From: Whalleya microplaca
Taxonomy: Eukaryota > Ascomycota > Sordariomycetes > Xylariales > Xylariaceae
Direction of reading: 5' to 3'
NCBI GenBank assembly: GCA_022497155.1
Contig: MU385738.1
Location: 124,001-188,000, forward strand
DNA: 64,000 nt
How positions within the stretch are numbered: position 1 is the first letter of the stretch; the number at the start of each line of letters is the position of its first letter. Of this stretch, positions 35,880 to 47,967 are shown piece by piece. Under the pieces are notes generated by a model. It did not search any database. It had not been told where the DNA came from and saw only the letters and a list, made by a program, of their open reading frames with translations. The position numbers and the translations under genes are program-made.

Positions 35880-36535
35880 TAAATAATTACCTTTATAAAC
35901 GAAGTTATTTATTACTTAATGTTATTAAAAAACTTTTTAAGGTTTTATAAAACGTTATAAATATTGTCGCGAATACTAGCTTATATTAAATTAACCGCAT
36001 TATTAAAGTTACTTTAAGCGAGACGGATTTTTTTATCGAATTTATTTTTTACGGTATTTAATTCGTTATTTAGTTTTATTTAAAAATCCGCTAGCTCGGT
36101 ATCGACTTTTCGCTTAATAATATTTATTTTTTTAGCAAATATTTATAAAGTTTTATTTGCCGTTAAGTTATTTACCTTTACTTATACGCTAACGATATTT
36201 TTTGCCGACTTTTAATAAAAAGTAATTAATTGATTGTATTTTTTCTTTAGGACGGAAACTTGACCTCTTAGTTTTAAAATCTCTTGTTTAGCTTCTTGGA
36301 TTTTTTTCTAATTTTCGAACGATATTATATAAAACTTTGCGTCTATAAAACTAACGCCTTTATATACGTTATCGTTATTTACTTAAAACCTGTAATTTTT
36401 ATCGGAATATAATATTATTAAACAATTTAATGCGGCTTATATTTTCTTTTTAGCTTTATTTAATATATCGGACGTTAAAGTATCGGCTGGTGCGAATTAT
36501 ACCGTTTTGCCTTTATTTTTATTACCCGTATTAAG
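35880..36535 (-). pseudogene. RIP-killed coiled-coil ORF relic
   Basis: On the minus strand one frame from about 36520 down to about 36020 reads through as a Lys/Glu/Leu-rich helical protein, with fragments such as IQEAKQEILKLRGQVSVLKKK and KINIIKRKVDTELADF. It is broken only by TAA/TAG codons at positions where Gln fits. It is interrupted at 36536 by the nested LTR element. It could be a gag-like or an additional ORF of the outer element, or a separate sequence. I do not recognise a specific family. Confidence 0.5.
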
Positions 36536-36787
36536 TGTTATAACATAAGCTTATAGGGTGCTTTATAGCTCCTTAAAGGTTTTTATAACTATAGTATACC
36601 TCACTACCCCTCACACGTGACCTGTTAAACCACATGCTTAATTAAATAATAAGTAATTAAATAAAGAGGTTTTTTTAAGTCAAGCTATTACATAATAATT
36701 AGCTAACTTTTTACTCCTTACTTTATAATTTTATAGTAATATATACTTATTACTTAAATACGCCACCTTTTTCCTTAAGCCGTTATA
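36536..36787 (+). repeat. 5' LTR of nested element
   Basis: 252 bp, starts TGTTATAACATAAGCTTATA and ends CCGTTATA. It carries more A/T transitions than its partner at 38806-39057 in the second half. Confidence 0.88.
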
Positions 36788-37439
36788 TAATTATAAGGTC
36801 TTTTAGCGCTAAATTCAGCTGATTTTATTTATTAAGTTATCGTAATTAATTTAATACCCTTAATGTCGATTTGTAACGCGTTATAGCGATTGTTATTTTT
36901 ACTTTACTTATTAATTTATAATTAATTACGGCAATAAGGTTTAATTTATAACTAGTTGCGGCAAATATTTTACCTTTAATACCTTAAGCCTTTAGCAATA
37001 CATATAAACGATTAATAGCGTTACTTTTAAAATCGTTAATTACTTTTATTAGTTATTAATTAAGTTAACTACCTTTTTTTCTCTCTTATCGGACCTCGTT
37101 TTATTAAGCACGTATAGCAATATTTAATTAATTAGCGCTAAATTACGCCTGTTATTTTTGCCGACTTTGTTTTTTAGACATTTTCCTCGTTTTTGTCTAA
37201 TTTATATTACAATATAGCAGACTTAAACTTACCCGTTATTACCTATTAATTTGTAATTTGTTACGGCAATACGGTTGATTTTTTTTAGCTTAATTTATAA
37301 TTTGTTACAGCAAGTTACCTATTTTCCTTAACTTAATTTATAACTAGTTACGGCAAATTACCCTTTATTTATTTATATATTAATTTATAACTAGTTATAG
37401 TAGTATATCGGCAATAGTTTTTATCGGTAGCGGTAAGAT

Positions 37440-38480
37440 TTACGCCGCTATTTAAGCAGCTACAGCTACCTTATGTATTAAACTTATATCTAAATTTAAT
37501 GCTTATATTAAATCCTTAAAAGGCAACTATAAAAGCTACGTTTAGCAGCTTTAAGTCGATAAGTCTTTTATCGAAATTAAACTTGCCGTTATTAAAACTA
37601 TTTACGGTATTTTTTTAATTAAGTAGTTACGCTTTTAATTTATCCTTTTAAATCCATTTATTTTATTTGGCCCGTTAGACTTTAATATATAAATGTTACA
37701 GCTATTAGACAAACTAAGTGTTAATAGCGATATTTTCGGCTTACCGGAAGTAAAGTTCCATTATATATACGTTCGATTTAAACCTAAAGTACAGTATTTT
37801 ATTAATCCCGTTTTTTATTAAGTATAAAAGACAAAAGTCTAAGACTATTAGCAGATTTTAAATACCTTAAACCGACTATACGAGAATCCGAATAAAACCG
37901 ATCGGGCCGCCAAACGCCTTTACGGTTTTAAGCAAAATTAAAACGAATTTATTCGTACTTTTTTAGCGAACTGGGAGCGTTAAATATATAAATTAAACGC
38001 CGTTACTTTATCTAACGTATTTAAGATTTAAGGCCTCCGCTATAACGTAAACAATTAACTAAAAAATAAACTAAATAAAATAAATCAGCTCTAAAAATTG
38101 CCGGAAAACTACGATAAGTTTATTTTTTTGCTTTACCGATTATTAGGATATTATATCTATAAAACTGGAAAAAATATATCGTTAGTTCCTTATTACTCGA
38201 ACGTAATAAACACGTTTATTAATACGATTTACGTCCACTATTTAACGATTTATAGCAAGTCCGAAAATATCTTTAAAAATAGTAAATAACTACTTAAAAT
38301 TACGTTACTTTAGATAGCAATAAGTTAACAGGCTTTTTTTGCCTTAAAAACTAAGCAGTAGTATTATTAGAAATAGCACGCTTATATACGTTATAGTAAT
38401 AGAGATTACGAAGTTTCGAAATGCTTTTTATTGCTAACAGAATCGAACTTTCGGAAGCTTTTCGCCGACAAGGATAGCGG
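37440..38480 (+). pseudogene. RIP-killed gag-like relic in nested element
   Basis: Plus-strand frames read as fragments of a retrotransposon gag protein. They include a segment around 37890-38000 with NEFIRTFLANWER, which resembles the FxxFLxxFER capsid motif of fungal LTR gag, followed by a KLPENYDKFIFLLYRL-like stretch near 38100-38150. Many TAG/TAA stops occur at expected Gln or Trp codons. No zinc knuckle is visible. Confidence 0.6.
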
Positions 38481-38805
38481 TTATAAAAATTAAGCAGGTA
38501 ATTAAAGGGGTAATTAGTTATAATAATAGATATATAGCTTATAATAGTTGATATTAAATAGTTATAAAAAAATATAATAAATTAATAAAATCCTTTTAAA
38601 AGACTCGATTTTTAAAATTTTAACAAGTTTACTCGGTACTAATATTAGATTTTATATAATTTATATAAGTAGAGATATAAGGGTTAAATAAGGTTAAAAA
38701 ATCACCTTTTAAAGACAGTAATAATTAGGTTAATCTTTATATATACCAGATACGCTATAAGCTAACTGTTATTAGCTATTATATATAGTGGATTTAGGGG
38801 GGTAA

Positions 38806-39057
38806 TATTATAACATAAGCTTATAGGGTGCTTTATAGCTCCCTAAAAGTCCTTATAGCTATAACATACCTCACTACCTCTTATACATGACCTGTTAAAC
38901 CATATGCTTAATTAAATAGCAGGTAATTAAGTGAGGAGGTTTTTTTAAGTCAGGCTATTATATAATAATTAGCTAACCTTTTACTCCTCACCTTATAATT
39001 TTATAGTAATATATACTTATTACTTAAATGCGCCACCTCTTTCCTTAAGCCGTCACA
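38806..39057 (+). repeat. 3' LTR of nested element
   Basis: 252 bp, the partner of 36536-36787; it ends CCGTCACA and is followed by TTAGG. It is preceded by an oligo-G purine tract. Confidence 0.88.
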
Positions 39058-39099
39058 TTAGGTAGTTTTAAATTTTAAGGTCCGGTAAAAGTTTCGTCA

Positions 39100-42000
39100 T
39101 TTCTAGTAAAATCGACTATTATATTTTTAATGAGATTTATTTCGTCGTTTGCGGTAAAATCTATTATAGTAATATTAATAATAACTTTTTTTTTAATAGG
39201 CTATCGGGAATTTAAATCTATTAAAGTCTCGTTTCGTTATAATTTAACAGGATTTAAATTCGACAAATTTATATATCGTTAATTATTAGTATTTTATTTT
39301 ACTAACAATTTATCTAACAGCTACATTAATCCGGTTTTTTTAAGAAAGTTACGATTTTTCTAGGAATGAAACCTACGTTATTATAAACGTTACTATATAA
39401 TCTAAAAATTTCCAGCTGCTTTTTATTCGGTCGAGGTAATTTTATTACTAGATTTGTCGTTTACTTTTGCTATAAAGCCTTTAGTTTTTTTTTAACTTCT
39501 TTATATAAGGTAGTTTTTACTACTATTTTACCGGGACGAAATAGTTTTATATATATTAGCGTTTTATCGATATTTACTTAAAATATTATAAATATATCCG
39601 TTAAAACTCGCTCCCAAAAGGTTTTAATATCTTTAAATAAAGCTATAGATACGTTTTTAACGGTATATTTTTACGGGTTTTTTATTAAGTTAATTATAGG
39701 CGCGAAATCTACTTTTTTTAATTTCGTTATAATAATTTTCTAATAAGTAGCATCTCGTTTTTATTCGTTTTACTTACTATTACTATAGTTATAAGCCGGA
39801 TATTTTTTTAACGCCGCTATAACAAGTTTCGCCGAAAAATATATATTTAAAATAATAAAATATTTAATTATACTATTAACGAAATAAGTTCGTAACGAAA
39901 TATAATCTAATAGTAAAAAAAAGTTTATATTTTTTTTTAATATTTATATTATTTAAAACGTTAATAATATATAAACGATATACGAAATATATATATAACG
40001 TTATAGCTTCCTTAAAAAATTTTTCGTAATAGTTATATTTCGATATTTATTTTCGGGATAATATAAACAATTTTTTAATTTTAACCTAAATCGGAACTCG
40101 AATTAGCCGGGAAAAAATCGGTATTTAAATCGGTCTAAATAGAAAAAACTGCTATTTCGGGAACTGTCACTTTAAATATCGTTCTAAATTTAAGCTTGTT
40201 TTAAAATAGTTTATTTTTAGCGTTAAATTTAGCTATTAGTTTAAATACGTTTTATATAAATAATTCCTATAGGTACCATTTATTATACATTACCTCGTAC
40301 CCTTTTTAACATATTAAATACTTTAAGATAAAATAGCCGCCGATTTTTAATACTTTATATTTAAGCAAATAATCGATTTCGAAAAATTTCCACTTTTTAT
40401 TATCACTATTAATAAAAACTTAACCTAATTTAAGTCTTTTGCGATACTATAAGTTATTACCTATCGGAGCTAAAAATAGTTACGCTATTAAAATTACCCG
40501 GTAAACCTTCCAATATTTGGGAAAATTTAATTCGTACGTTAGATTTCCGATACGTTTAATAATTATAAAAAGTCCGGTACATTATTAGCTCCATTTCTTT
40601 AGCAAATCGCCTAATAAATAATATCTTTTATATAGTTTTAAATAAACTTCTTTACCGATATTAAACGAAAGAGGATTATATTTAAAATCGTAACATATTT
40701 TCGCATTATCGGCTGCGAAATTAATAACGGCTTTCGCTTTTTTTTAATACAAATTACGAAACGTTTTATAATCGATAGTTTTTTTAAAGACCTTTAATAC
40801 GGATAAAACTAAATTAGGTTTAAAACTATAAACTATTTCGTTAGAAAATCTATTTAAAACTAAAGATTTTAAGTTATTTAAGTTATATTATAAAGCTAGC
40901 AATAAGATAGTTTATTATATACCCGTTGCCGTTATATAATATTTAATAGTTATCTCGATATCTTAGTTTTTTTATTTTAACTGCTTATTTATTTAAAAAT
41001 AATAAGCTATTAATATAGCGAGTTTCGTTCCGAATCGGGCGAAAATAGTTTGCTATATTTCGTTAATAAACTTGGGGTTTTTATCGGAAACGACTTTATA
41101 AAATATATCCCAGTTATAAAATAGCAATACTTATAATACTATATCGGCCTATATTTTCGCCGTATATATAGAGTGGCCCGCGATTAGTATATATTTTTTT
41201 AAAAACTTATAAACTATAATTAAATACGTATCGATTTTATTAAAACCTAGCATATACTATATAATACCGAGCGAAAGTTCTTTCGGTAGTTTAACTATAA
41301 AGTTTTATGCTAGTATATAAAACGGAATAGGGGGGCTATTTATAAATTATAGTTAACTAATCGGCTTAAACTTATCTTATTTGTATTTAAGGCAGTTAGG
41401 ATATTTATAAACGTAATTTTATAGTTTTTTTATTAGATTCGGGATAATTATATTTTTAAGGTCTTAAGCTATTTTTTTAGGACCGAAATGATGTTTTTTG
41501 TTATATATAGTATCGAAAACGTTACTTATATAAATATTTAATATATATAATCGCTTTTAACCGTATTTAGCGATATAATATAAAAGACTATTATCGGATA
41601 ATTTATAATAATAGCCGTACTGCTTTTTTTTTACCGGATTTTAATGTTGCAATTAGCTTACGTTATTTTTACTTACTTTCGTATTTGTTACGTAATTTTT
41701 GTCGGAAATCATTACTTAACGTTATTTTTATAATAGTTATATAACCGAAGTTATTAAAGATATTTTTTAAAATGTTTCGAGTTTTATTTTTTATTTCATT
41801 TTATTTAAGCTTAATCGGAAGCCTAAATAATACGTCCGGTACTAAGTTTAATTTTTCTAAAATATATTATACGTTTAGCCGAAACTATAAAAGGTATATC
41901 GATGTTATTATAAGTTTATTATTTATTTTTATTAGATTTGTTAACCTTAGACTAGTTTAATTTATAATAGCTCGAGTAGCCCGATAATTTATTAGTATAA

Positions 42001-43100
42001 TAACGCCTTATATATAAGACTAAATATATATTTTTAATTAGCGGTATATTTATATAAGATAGGAAATTTCGAGCTTTATAGTTTTATATTATATTTTAAT
42101 GCTAGTTAGCGTTTTAAATAGGAATATAATAAGAAGTATTAAATCGACGGATATATTAACGTTATTTTAAAGTATAGCTAAATAGAAAATTATTATATTA
42201 TATTTGCGCTTTTTAAAAGTGTCGATTTTAATAAACGTAATTTCGTTATAATTTTAATAAATTAGGTAATATAAATTACCTAATTGGTTTTATAAGATTA
42301 TAAAGGATTTACGTTCTTTTTCCGACGGCTTAAATTTTATTTTTGCGGTATATATTTATCGTTTATTAACGGATTTAAGTATTTGGTTTACGTCTTATTT
42401 TTTTGCTAAAAGTTAAGTTTTTTGCTGCTATAAAAAATCGACTTTCTGCTAGTATTATAGTACGAACTTTCGCAAAAATCCCGTTATGTTAATATATATT
42501 TTAAGGGTATTAAGTGTAATAGGTATAATAATGTCCCTAATTACTTAAATTTTATTATCCGTTATTAATATTCCGGTGCTATTTATATTAAAATTAAGTA
42601 ACTTAATAAACAAATAAACAACGAAAGACTTTTCGGGGTTTAAAGCGATACCGATTTTTTAAATTTATTTAATACTGCTATAATATATTCGATATATTTT
42701 TCGGCATTTCGACTAAAAATAATAATATTGTCGATATAAGCCGCTATAAATAAAAAGAATTTATGTAGTTTTTAATCTATAAACCGCTAAATATAAACTA
42801 GGCTATTTCGAAATCTTATAAATATAACATTAGATATTTTAAGTTTTTGCGGCAATATAATTACTATCTAGTTCCGATAATCCGGGTATACCGGTAGCTA
42901 GTAAAAAAACTTAAAATAGTTAAATACTGAAAAATAAATATACCTTTTTAATTTTTTTATAATCGACTTTTAAGTAAGTAGTAAATAAGCGTTTAATATA
43001 ACTATTTTATTTAATACCTTTAAATTAATTATTACGCGGCTTTTTTATATATTGTTAATAATCCGCTAAATAACGAAAATTAAATACCCAAAAGGGGTAA
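39100..43100 (-). pseudogene. Ty3/Gypsy pol relic (reverse transcriptase and integrase), RIP-killed
   Basis: The minus-strand frame around 42745-42670 reads AAYIDNIIIFSRNAEKYIEYI, the reverse-transcriptase YxDD region with the second Asp changed to Asn, consistent with a G-to-A transition. About 1.5 kb further along the same strand (41350-40950) lie integrase-core fragments: IVKLPKELS, then a stretch near IVVYKF, and VVSDKNPKFINEI at 41097-41060, followed by a GTKLA-like motif. The order RT before integrase is that of Ty3/Gypsy. Stops are mostly TAA/TAG at Gln positions. The region from 40.9 to 39.1 kb would hold the C-terminal part (possibly a chromodomain), not readable with confidence. Gag should lie above 43 kb but is not recognisable. 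Confidence 0.8.
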
Positions 43101-46100
43101 GCTTAGTTTATTATTTTATCTTATATTTTTGGTGCATTTTACCGAAAATTTCGTTTAAAAATTCTTAGTTTTTAATATTTAAACTATACGGCCGCGTGGT
43201 TATAAATTTAAATTAATTTTGCTATTTATTAATAAAATTAATGGTTATTTTTTCGTTATTTAAAAGCTTTATAATTTCGCGGTTTTTTTATAATTTTTTG
43301 CTTTCGAGATATTTTTTAAAATGTTTTACCAGCTTAGGCTTTATATTATATATATATATATTATATTTCGTCTTAATTTTAGGGGTATTTCTTAGTTTAG
43401 CTATATTTAATAACGGTGGCTTATTGCCGACGTAAGTCTTATCTCTTTTTACTGCTGTTTATATATTATTAGTAATAGTTTCGTTAAAGCAAAAAGCTTG
43501 CGTTAAATTATCGGAGATTTTAAATTCCGAAAATAGCTATATATTATTTTACGCGTTATTACTTAATATAATAGCTATAATAGTTTGCGCTAGCGAAACT
43601 TTTTCTTATATTATAGTTATATATTTTTTATTATAGTAATTCTCGATATAACTTAAGCGGGCTTTATAATAAATTTATTTTAACTTATTGGAGTTATTAA
43701 TAATTGTTATAACTTTTTATAATTTGCTATTAATTATGGCATTAAACATGCCGGGATATTCGGTAATAAATATGTAATTTTTAGTTACGTTATTTTTGTT
43801 ATATTTAAAAAAATTTACGTATTATATAGGGATAGCTATTATTAAACGTAAAGGTATTATTATATTATAAGCTATAGTGATATAGCGTTATATTATACCT
43901 TTTTTTTTAGTAAATTATATGGGTATTTTAATATTACTATATAAGCCGAAAGTAATGGTATTTATTTTATAGCTTATTTCTGCCTCGTTAGTATTAAAAA
44001 AGTCCGAGCCGAGTAATAGATTTAGTTTTAGCTTGTCGGTAAGTTATATTAAATATAGGAATTTTGTTAGCCGTTTTATACCGTTTTTCTTACTTTTAAT
44101 TATAAACGAAAAAAAGGCCTGTTTTTATAAGTTAATCTGTCTGCCGATACCGCTAATTATAGTAGATTTTTTAGTAGTAATTACGACATTATTAGCTTTT
44201 TTAAATAGCTACTTTCTGTTTATTATAAACCGGGAATAGTTAGTATTACTATAAATAATAATTAGGTTTTCGTTTTTCTTAAGCATTACGTTTATTATTA
44301 AATAAATATAGCTTTTTATCGGGGCGCTATTTTTTCCGTTTAAGCAAATAATGCGGGATTTAATAAAAAGTAACATAGAAAGGTTATCGGAGTTAAGTTT
44401 TTTATTATTACTAAATAGCGAGATAATAAGTAGCTTTATATCGTCGTTTTTTAGCTATACGGCAAAAAAGGCTTTATTAATAATTTTTTTTACCTAAATA
44501 AGTAAGAGGCGTATTTTTATTTTAATTAAAAGTATTAATATATATTAAATATTATAAACGAAAAATATAAAATTATTTTCGTATAACTTATTATAATATC
44601 GATAAATTAATACGTTAAGCGTTTTAGCTACTTTATTTTAAGTACGGCAGAAATAAATATAATTATTTTTATTAAAGGCTATTTAGTTATTATATATAAC
44701 GAAAACTTTTTTTTCGCTTTTTTCGATAATTTTATTATTATAGTAATAACTATTATTATATAGCTGCTATTTTTAATCCGCTAATTTTCTATTATTAGAG
44801 TTTAAAAAAATCTCGTTTTTAATTTTAATATAAGTATATTTTAACAGTTTTAACTTATATTATCGATAATACCGATAAGTATACGGGCGAAAAAAGTGAC
44901 GAAAGCTAAATTTTTATTTAGCGCGGGATTTTTTTCGGCCGAAACTTTATTTACGAAATAATTCTCTGGCTTAGCTAAAACGTTTACGGCTATAAAATTC
45001 TCGGCCTAAGTTGCGGTTTTAAAATTTACGATTTTAAAATTCTTAGGTATATTATTTACGGCCGGATTTACGGTAATTTTTGCGATAGTCGTTTCCGGAT
45101 TTATATTTTAAGATACGGCTAACTAATTAGTTAGCGTATTCCGAGTTAGCCTTATTTTTTATAGTGGCATATACCGTATTAGCTATGATTAATTTTTGCT
45201 TTAGGGATATTTTTATAGATTTTAGGATTTTATTTAGGGTTGCCGGAATAAACGTTACCGATTATATAACGGGATTTCTTTGTCCGGTAGACAGTAGTTT
45301 ATTTTATAAAATTTTTTATTTTTTCTCGATCCGGGATAAAAAAATATTAATTAATATACTAATAATGGGACTATTTACGTTTTTTTTTAAGGTAAGGTAA
45401 AAGCTATTTTATATTTAAAAAAAGTGTTAAATATTTTTGTCTATATTAAAAGCCTTAATATAACGAATAATATATATAGCTTATATATAAATAAATATAT
45501 CGGCTAAAACGGAAGTTTCCGAATATTTAGCTTTATTAAACTATAGTTATTTAAGGGTATTTATTACCTTAATCTTAAATTTCTTATATATTTTAATTAG
45601 TATAAATTTTAAATCGTTTTATATAAGTGCTTTATATAGCTTATTTAATTATACGGACTATTAAATCTGGGCGTTTTTATAAAAAAAAGCGGGGAAGTTT
45701 TCTTTTAATACGCTTTTTTTATATTTATTTTAAGCTGTTTTATAAATTACGTCGGTAAATTAATAAAGATTTCGCTAATAAATATTTTAATTAATTATAG
45801 TGCTATTATTATCTTTAAAACTTTCGTTTATATTAAGCTAAAAAAAACCGATATATTAAAGTTTTTAACCGAATGAAATAAATTTAATATTGTTATTTTA
45901 TATTATAACTAATACGGTATTGTTAATTTTAGTTAAGGTGTCCGTTACGGGACCACTCCCGATAGCGAGATTAAAAGTAGCGATATATTCGGCGATTTTT
46001 CGCTTTAAGTTTTAATTATTTTGCTAGTTATCTTAATTACCCGATATATTAGCTAATACGGGTATAAAATAAAAAAGGGTTAAATTAACAGGTGAGTAAA

Positions 46101-47395
46101 GTAAGTTTTACGAGTGTAAGTTTTATAAATACTGTAATAAAGCTAAACGCGTAAATATTTTAATTACTAAATTTTAATTTCGCGTATAAAGTAATAATAC
46201 CGGATAAAGTTTTAGCGGTATAATAGGTATTTTAATAAACGAACCTAGGTTTTTTTTACGTAGGGATAATATACTAGATATTATATTAAGTATTAACGAA
46301 ATAAGGTTTTGTCGGCGAGGAGAAAAAGTCTCGTTCTCTAGCTTTTTTATAGTAACTTTTTAGTTATTAAAAGGTAGGTCGGGCTATTTTTACCTAACCG
46401 GATTTGCTTATAAAACTTTTAATAAATTTTATATTTCTTTGTCGGAAAATTTTATACGTTATTTTATAAATGGCAATTTATTAAAATCGTTATTAAATTA
46501 TTAACAATAAAAAAAACGTTTTTAGTTATTTTTATTTACTAGCTAAGGTAGCTAGGCCGGAATAACTGGGTTAATAAGTAAGGGATTTTAAACTTATTAT
46601 ATATAAATATTTGCTTTTTAAACTGCTATTTATGCTATATATATTTTTAATATTTACTTTTTTAGATAATTTTTTAATTAGTTATGTTATAAAAAGGTAC
46701 GGATTTTTACCGAAATTACTTATCGCTTATTTAGGGGCAATAAAATAACAAAAGTTTTAATTTTATTAATAATTTCGTTATTAAGTTTTATTACTTAAAT
46801 TAACTTTTAGTTATTTAAAAGAAAGTTTTAAGTTTTATAATAAAGTTTAACCTATTTATTAAATATATTTAAAAAAAAAGGGAGTAGCGTTTTCGTATTT
46901 ATATTATAAACTTAAAATTAAAAAAATAACGTCTGGAATAACGTTTAATTAATATTAATAGTATTAACGATAACGGTAAATCGATAACGAAGCTAAAATA
47001 AAGCAGGCAAGGAAAGAATATAATAAAAGAAAAAAAAAATAAAGATTTAATAATCTTGTCGTTTTAGAGATTTTGGTATTTTATTATAATGGGAGATAAG
47101 TATATAATAAGGGTATAATATAATAGCTAAAGGTTTTATTAAAACTAAAAGTTAGCTTTTATTATTAACTAAATTAAGTTTATTATCGAATTGTTTTAAC
47201 CGATATCGATAGGCAAATAATTAATAATAAAAATAAAATAGTTAGTGGTCGATAATTAAAATTGTTTAAAAAGCCGATTTCTTAATTACGTATTACGTAG
47301 GTAAATTCCGGCGATAAAACGTAAGCGTTTCGTTTTTTCGTTAAAAAAGGGTTTTTTTAAAATAAAGATAAAAAGAAAAAAAAAAACGACATAAG
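43100..47395. other. AT-rich RIP sequence, upstream part of the Gypsy element
   Basis: This region is continuous with the pol relic and should contain protease and gag on the minus strand. I could not identify either with confidence. Open frames here are products of AT richness. Confidence 0.5.
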
Positions 47396-47501
47396 TGTTA
47401 TTATTTATGCCGCCGACTAATTTACATAAAAAAAAATAAAATAAAACTTAAGTAAACGGTTAAATTTTATATTATAATCGCACTTGTTTATATAAAAACC
47501 A
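47396..47501. repeat. Right inner terminal repeat of the outer element
   Basis: It begins TGTTATTATTTATG, includes the segment matching 34943-35033, and ends CA at 47500-47501. A purine-only stretch of about 25 nt lies just left of it (about 47360-47386). That would be a polypurine tract for a plus-strand element and so conflicts with the minus-strand pol reading. Confidence 0.55.
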
Positions 47502-47855
47502 AGTGTTTTAATTATTTTTAATCGCATTAAACTTTAAGTAAACGACATTTAACCCGGGAATTTTAAACTTTTAATCAGGAATTTCTTTAAAATATTTAAT
47601 AAGACATTAAATAATATATAAATTTATATAAAATTAAATATAGCCGTTTAAAATCTAAGGATTTAAAAATCTAAGATCTTTAAGACGGTTTACCGGTAAT
47701 AATATAATAATCTAGCGGTCGCCGACAAGACTTTTAGCTAGGAATATTTAAATTATCGGAAAATTAATAAAGCCATTATAAAAATCGAATGAAATAATTA
47801 TATTGCCGTAATAGGAAACCAACAGGAGCTGCAAACAAAGGCTGCCAGCTCTCAC

Positions 47856-47967
47856 CAATTGAAGTATGTATGGGGGGGGTATAGATGTTATATTAATAAT
47901 TGAGGGTGAGCTCCATGTGACAGGTAACGAATTCCTTTAAGCTGACAGGGCGCACTGACCACCCACA
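47856..47967 (+). repeat. Right copy of 112-bp direct repeat flanking the RIP block
   Basis: Partner of 34665-34776, same orientation, same length, normal GC. It starts CAATTGAAGTATGTATGG and contains the G8 run. Confidence 0.85.

Larger units (their letters stand above)
36536..39057 (+). mobile_element. Nested non-autonomous LTR retrotransposon (2.5 kb, gag-like only)
   Basis: Two direct repeats of exactly 252 bp (36536-36787 and 38806-39057) delimit the element. Ends are TG...CA or transition-mutated forms (TG/TA and TA/CA). Flanking 5-bp target duplications are TTAAG on the left (36531-36535) and TTAGG on the right (39058-39062), differing by one RIP-type transition. A purine-rich GGATTTAGGGGGGTAA lies directly before the right LTR, as expected for a polypurine tract on the plus strand. 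The internal 2 kb has only gag-like relics, with no trace of reverse transcriptase or integrase. It inserted into the outer element before or during RIP. Confidence 0.85.
34860..47820. mobile_element. RIP-degraded retrotransposon block (AT-rich, nested elements)
   Basis: About 13 kb of extremely AT-rich, TA-dinucleotide-rich sequence without a functional reading frame, sharply bounded by normal-GC DNA. In the identifiable coding relics nearly every stop is TAA or TAG where Gln is expected, as C-to-T RIP would produce. It contains a reverse-oriented Ty3/Gypsy pol relic, a nested forward LTR element (36536-39057), a coiled-coil ORF relic and terminal-type direct repeats, each listed separately. 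None can encode a working protein. RIP shows that the host is, or was, a sexual Pezizomycotina lineage with active genome defence. Confidence 0.93.

Noticed and set aside
34860..47820. Several open frames of 60-80 codons inside the AT-rich block (for example 43241-43435, 45164-45400)
   Set aside because: They are Phe/Ile/Tyr/Lys-rich products of AT richness in RIP-mutated DNA, on the strand opposite the recognisable pol relic, with no conserved motif.
34860..47820. Centromere, suggested by the AT-rich block
   Set aside because: The AT richness is explained by RIP of identifiable retrotransposons; length and normal-GC borders with housekeeping genes close by give no reason to call a centromere.
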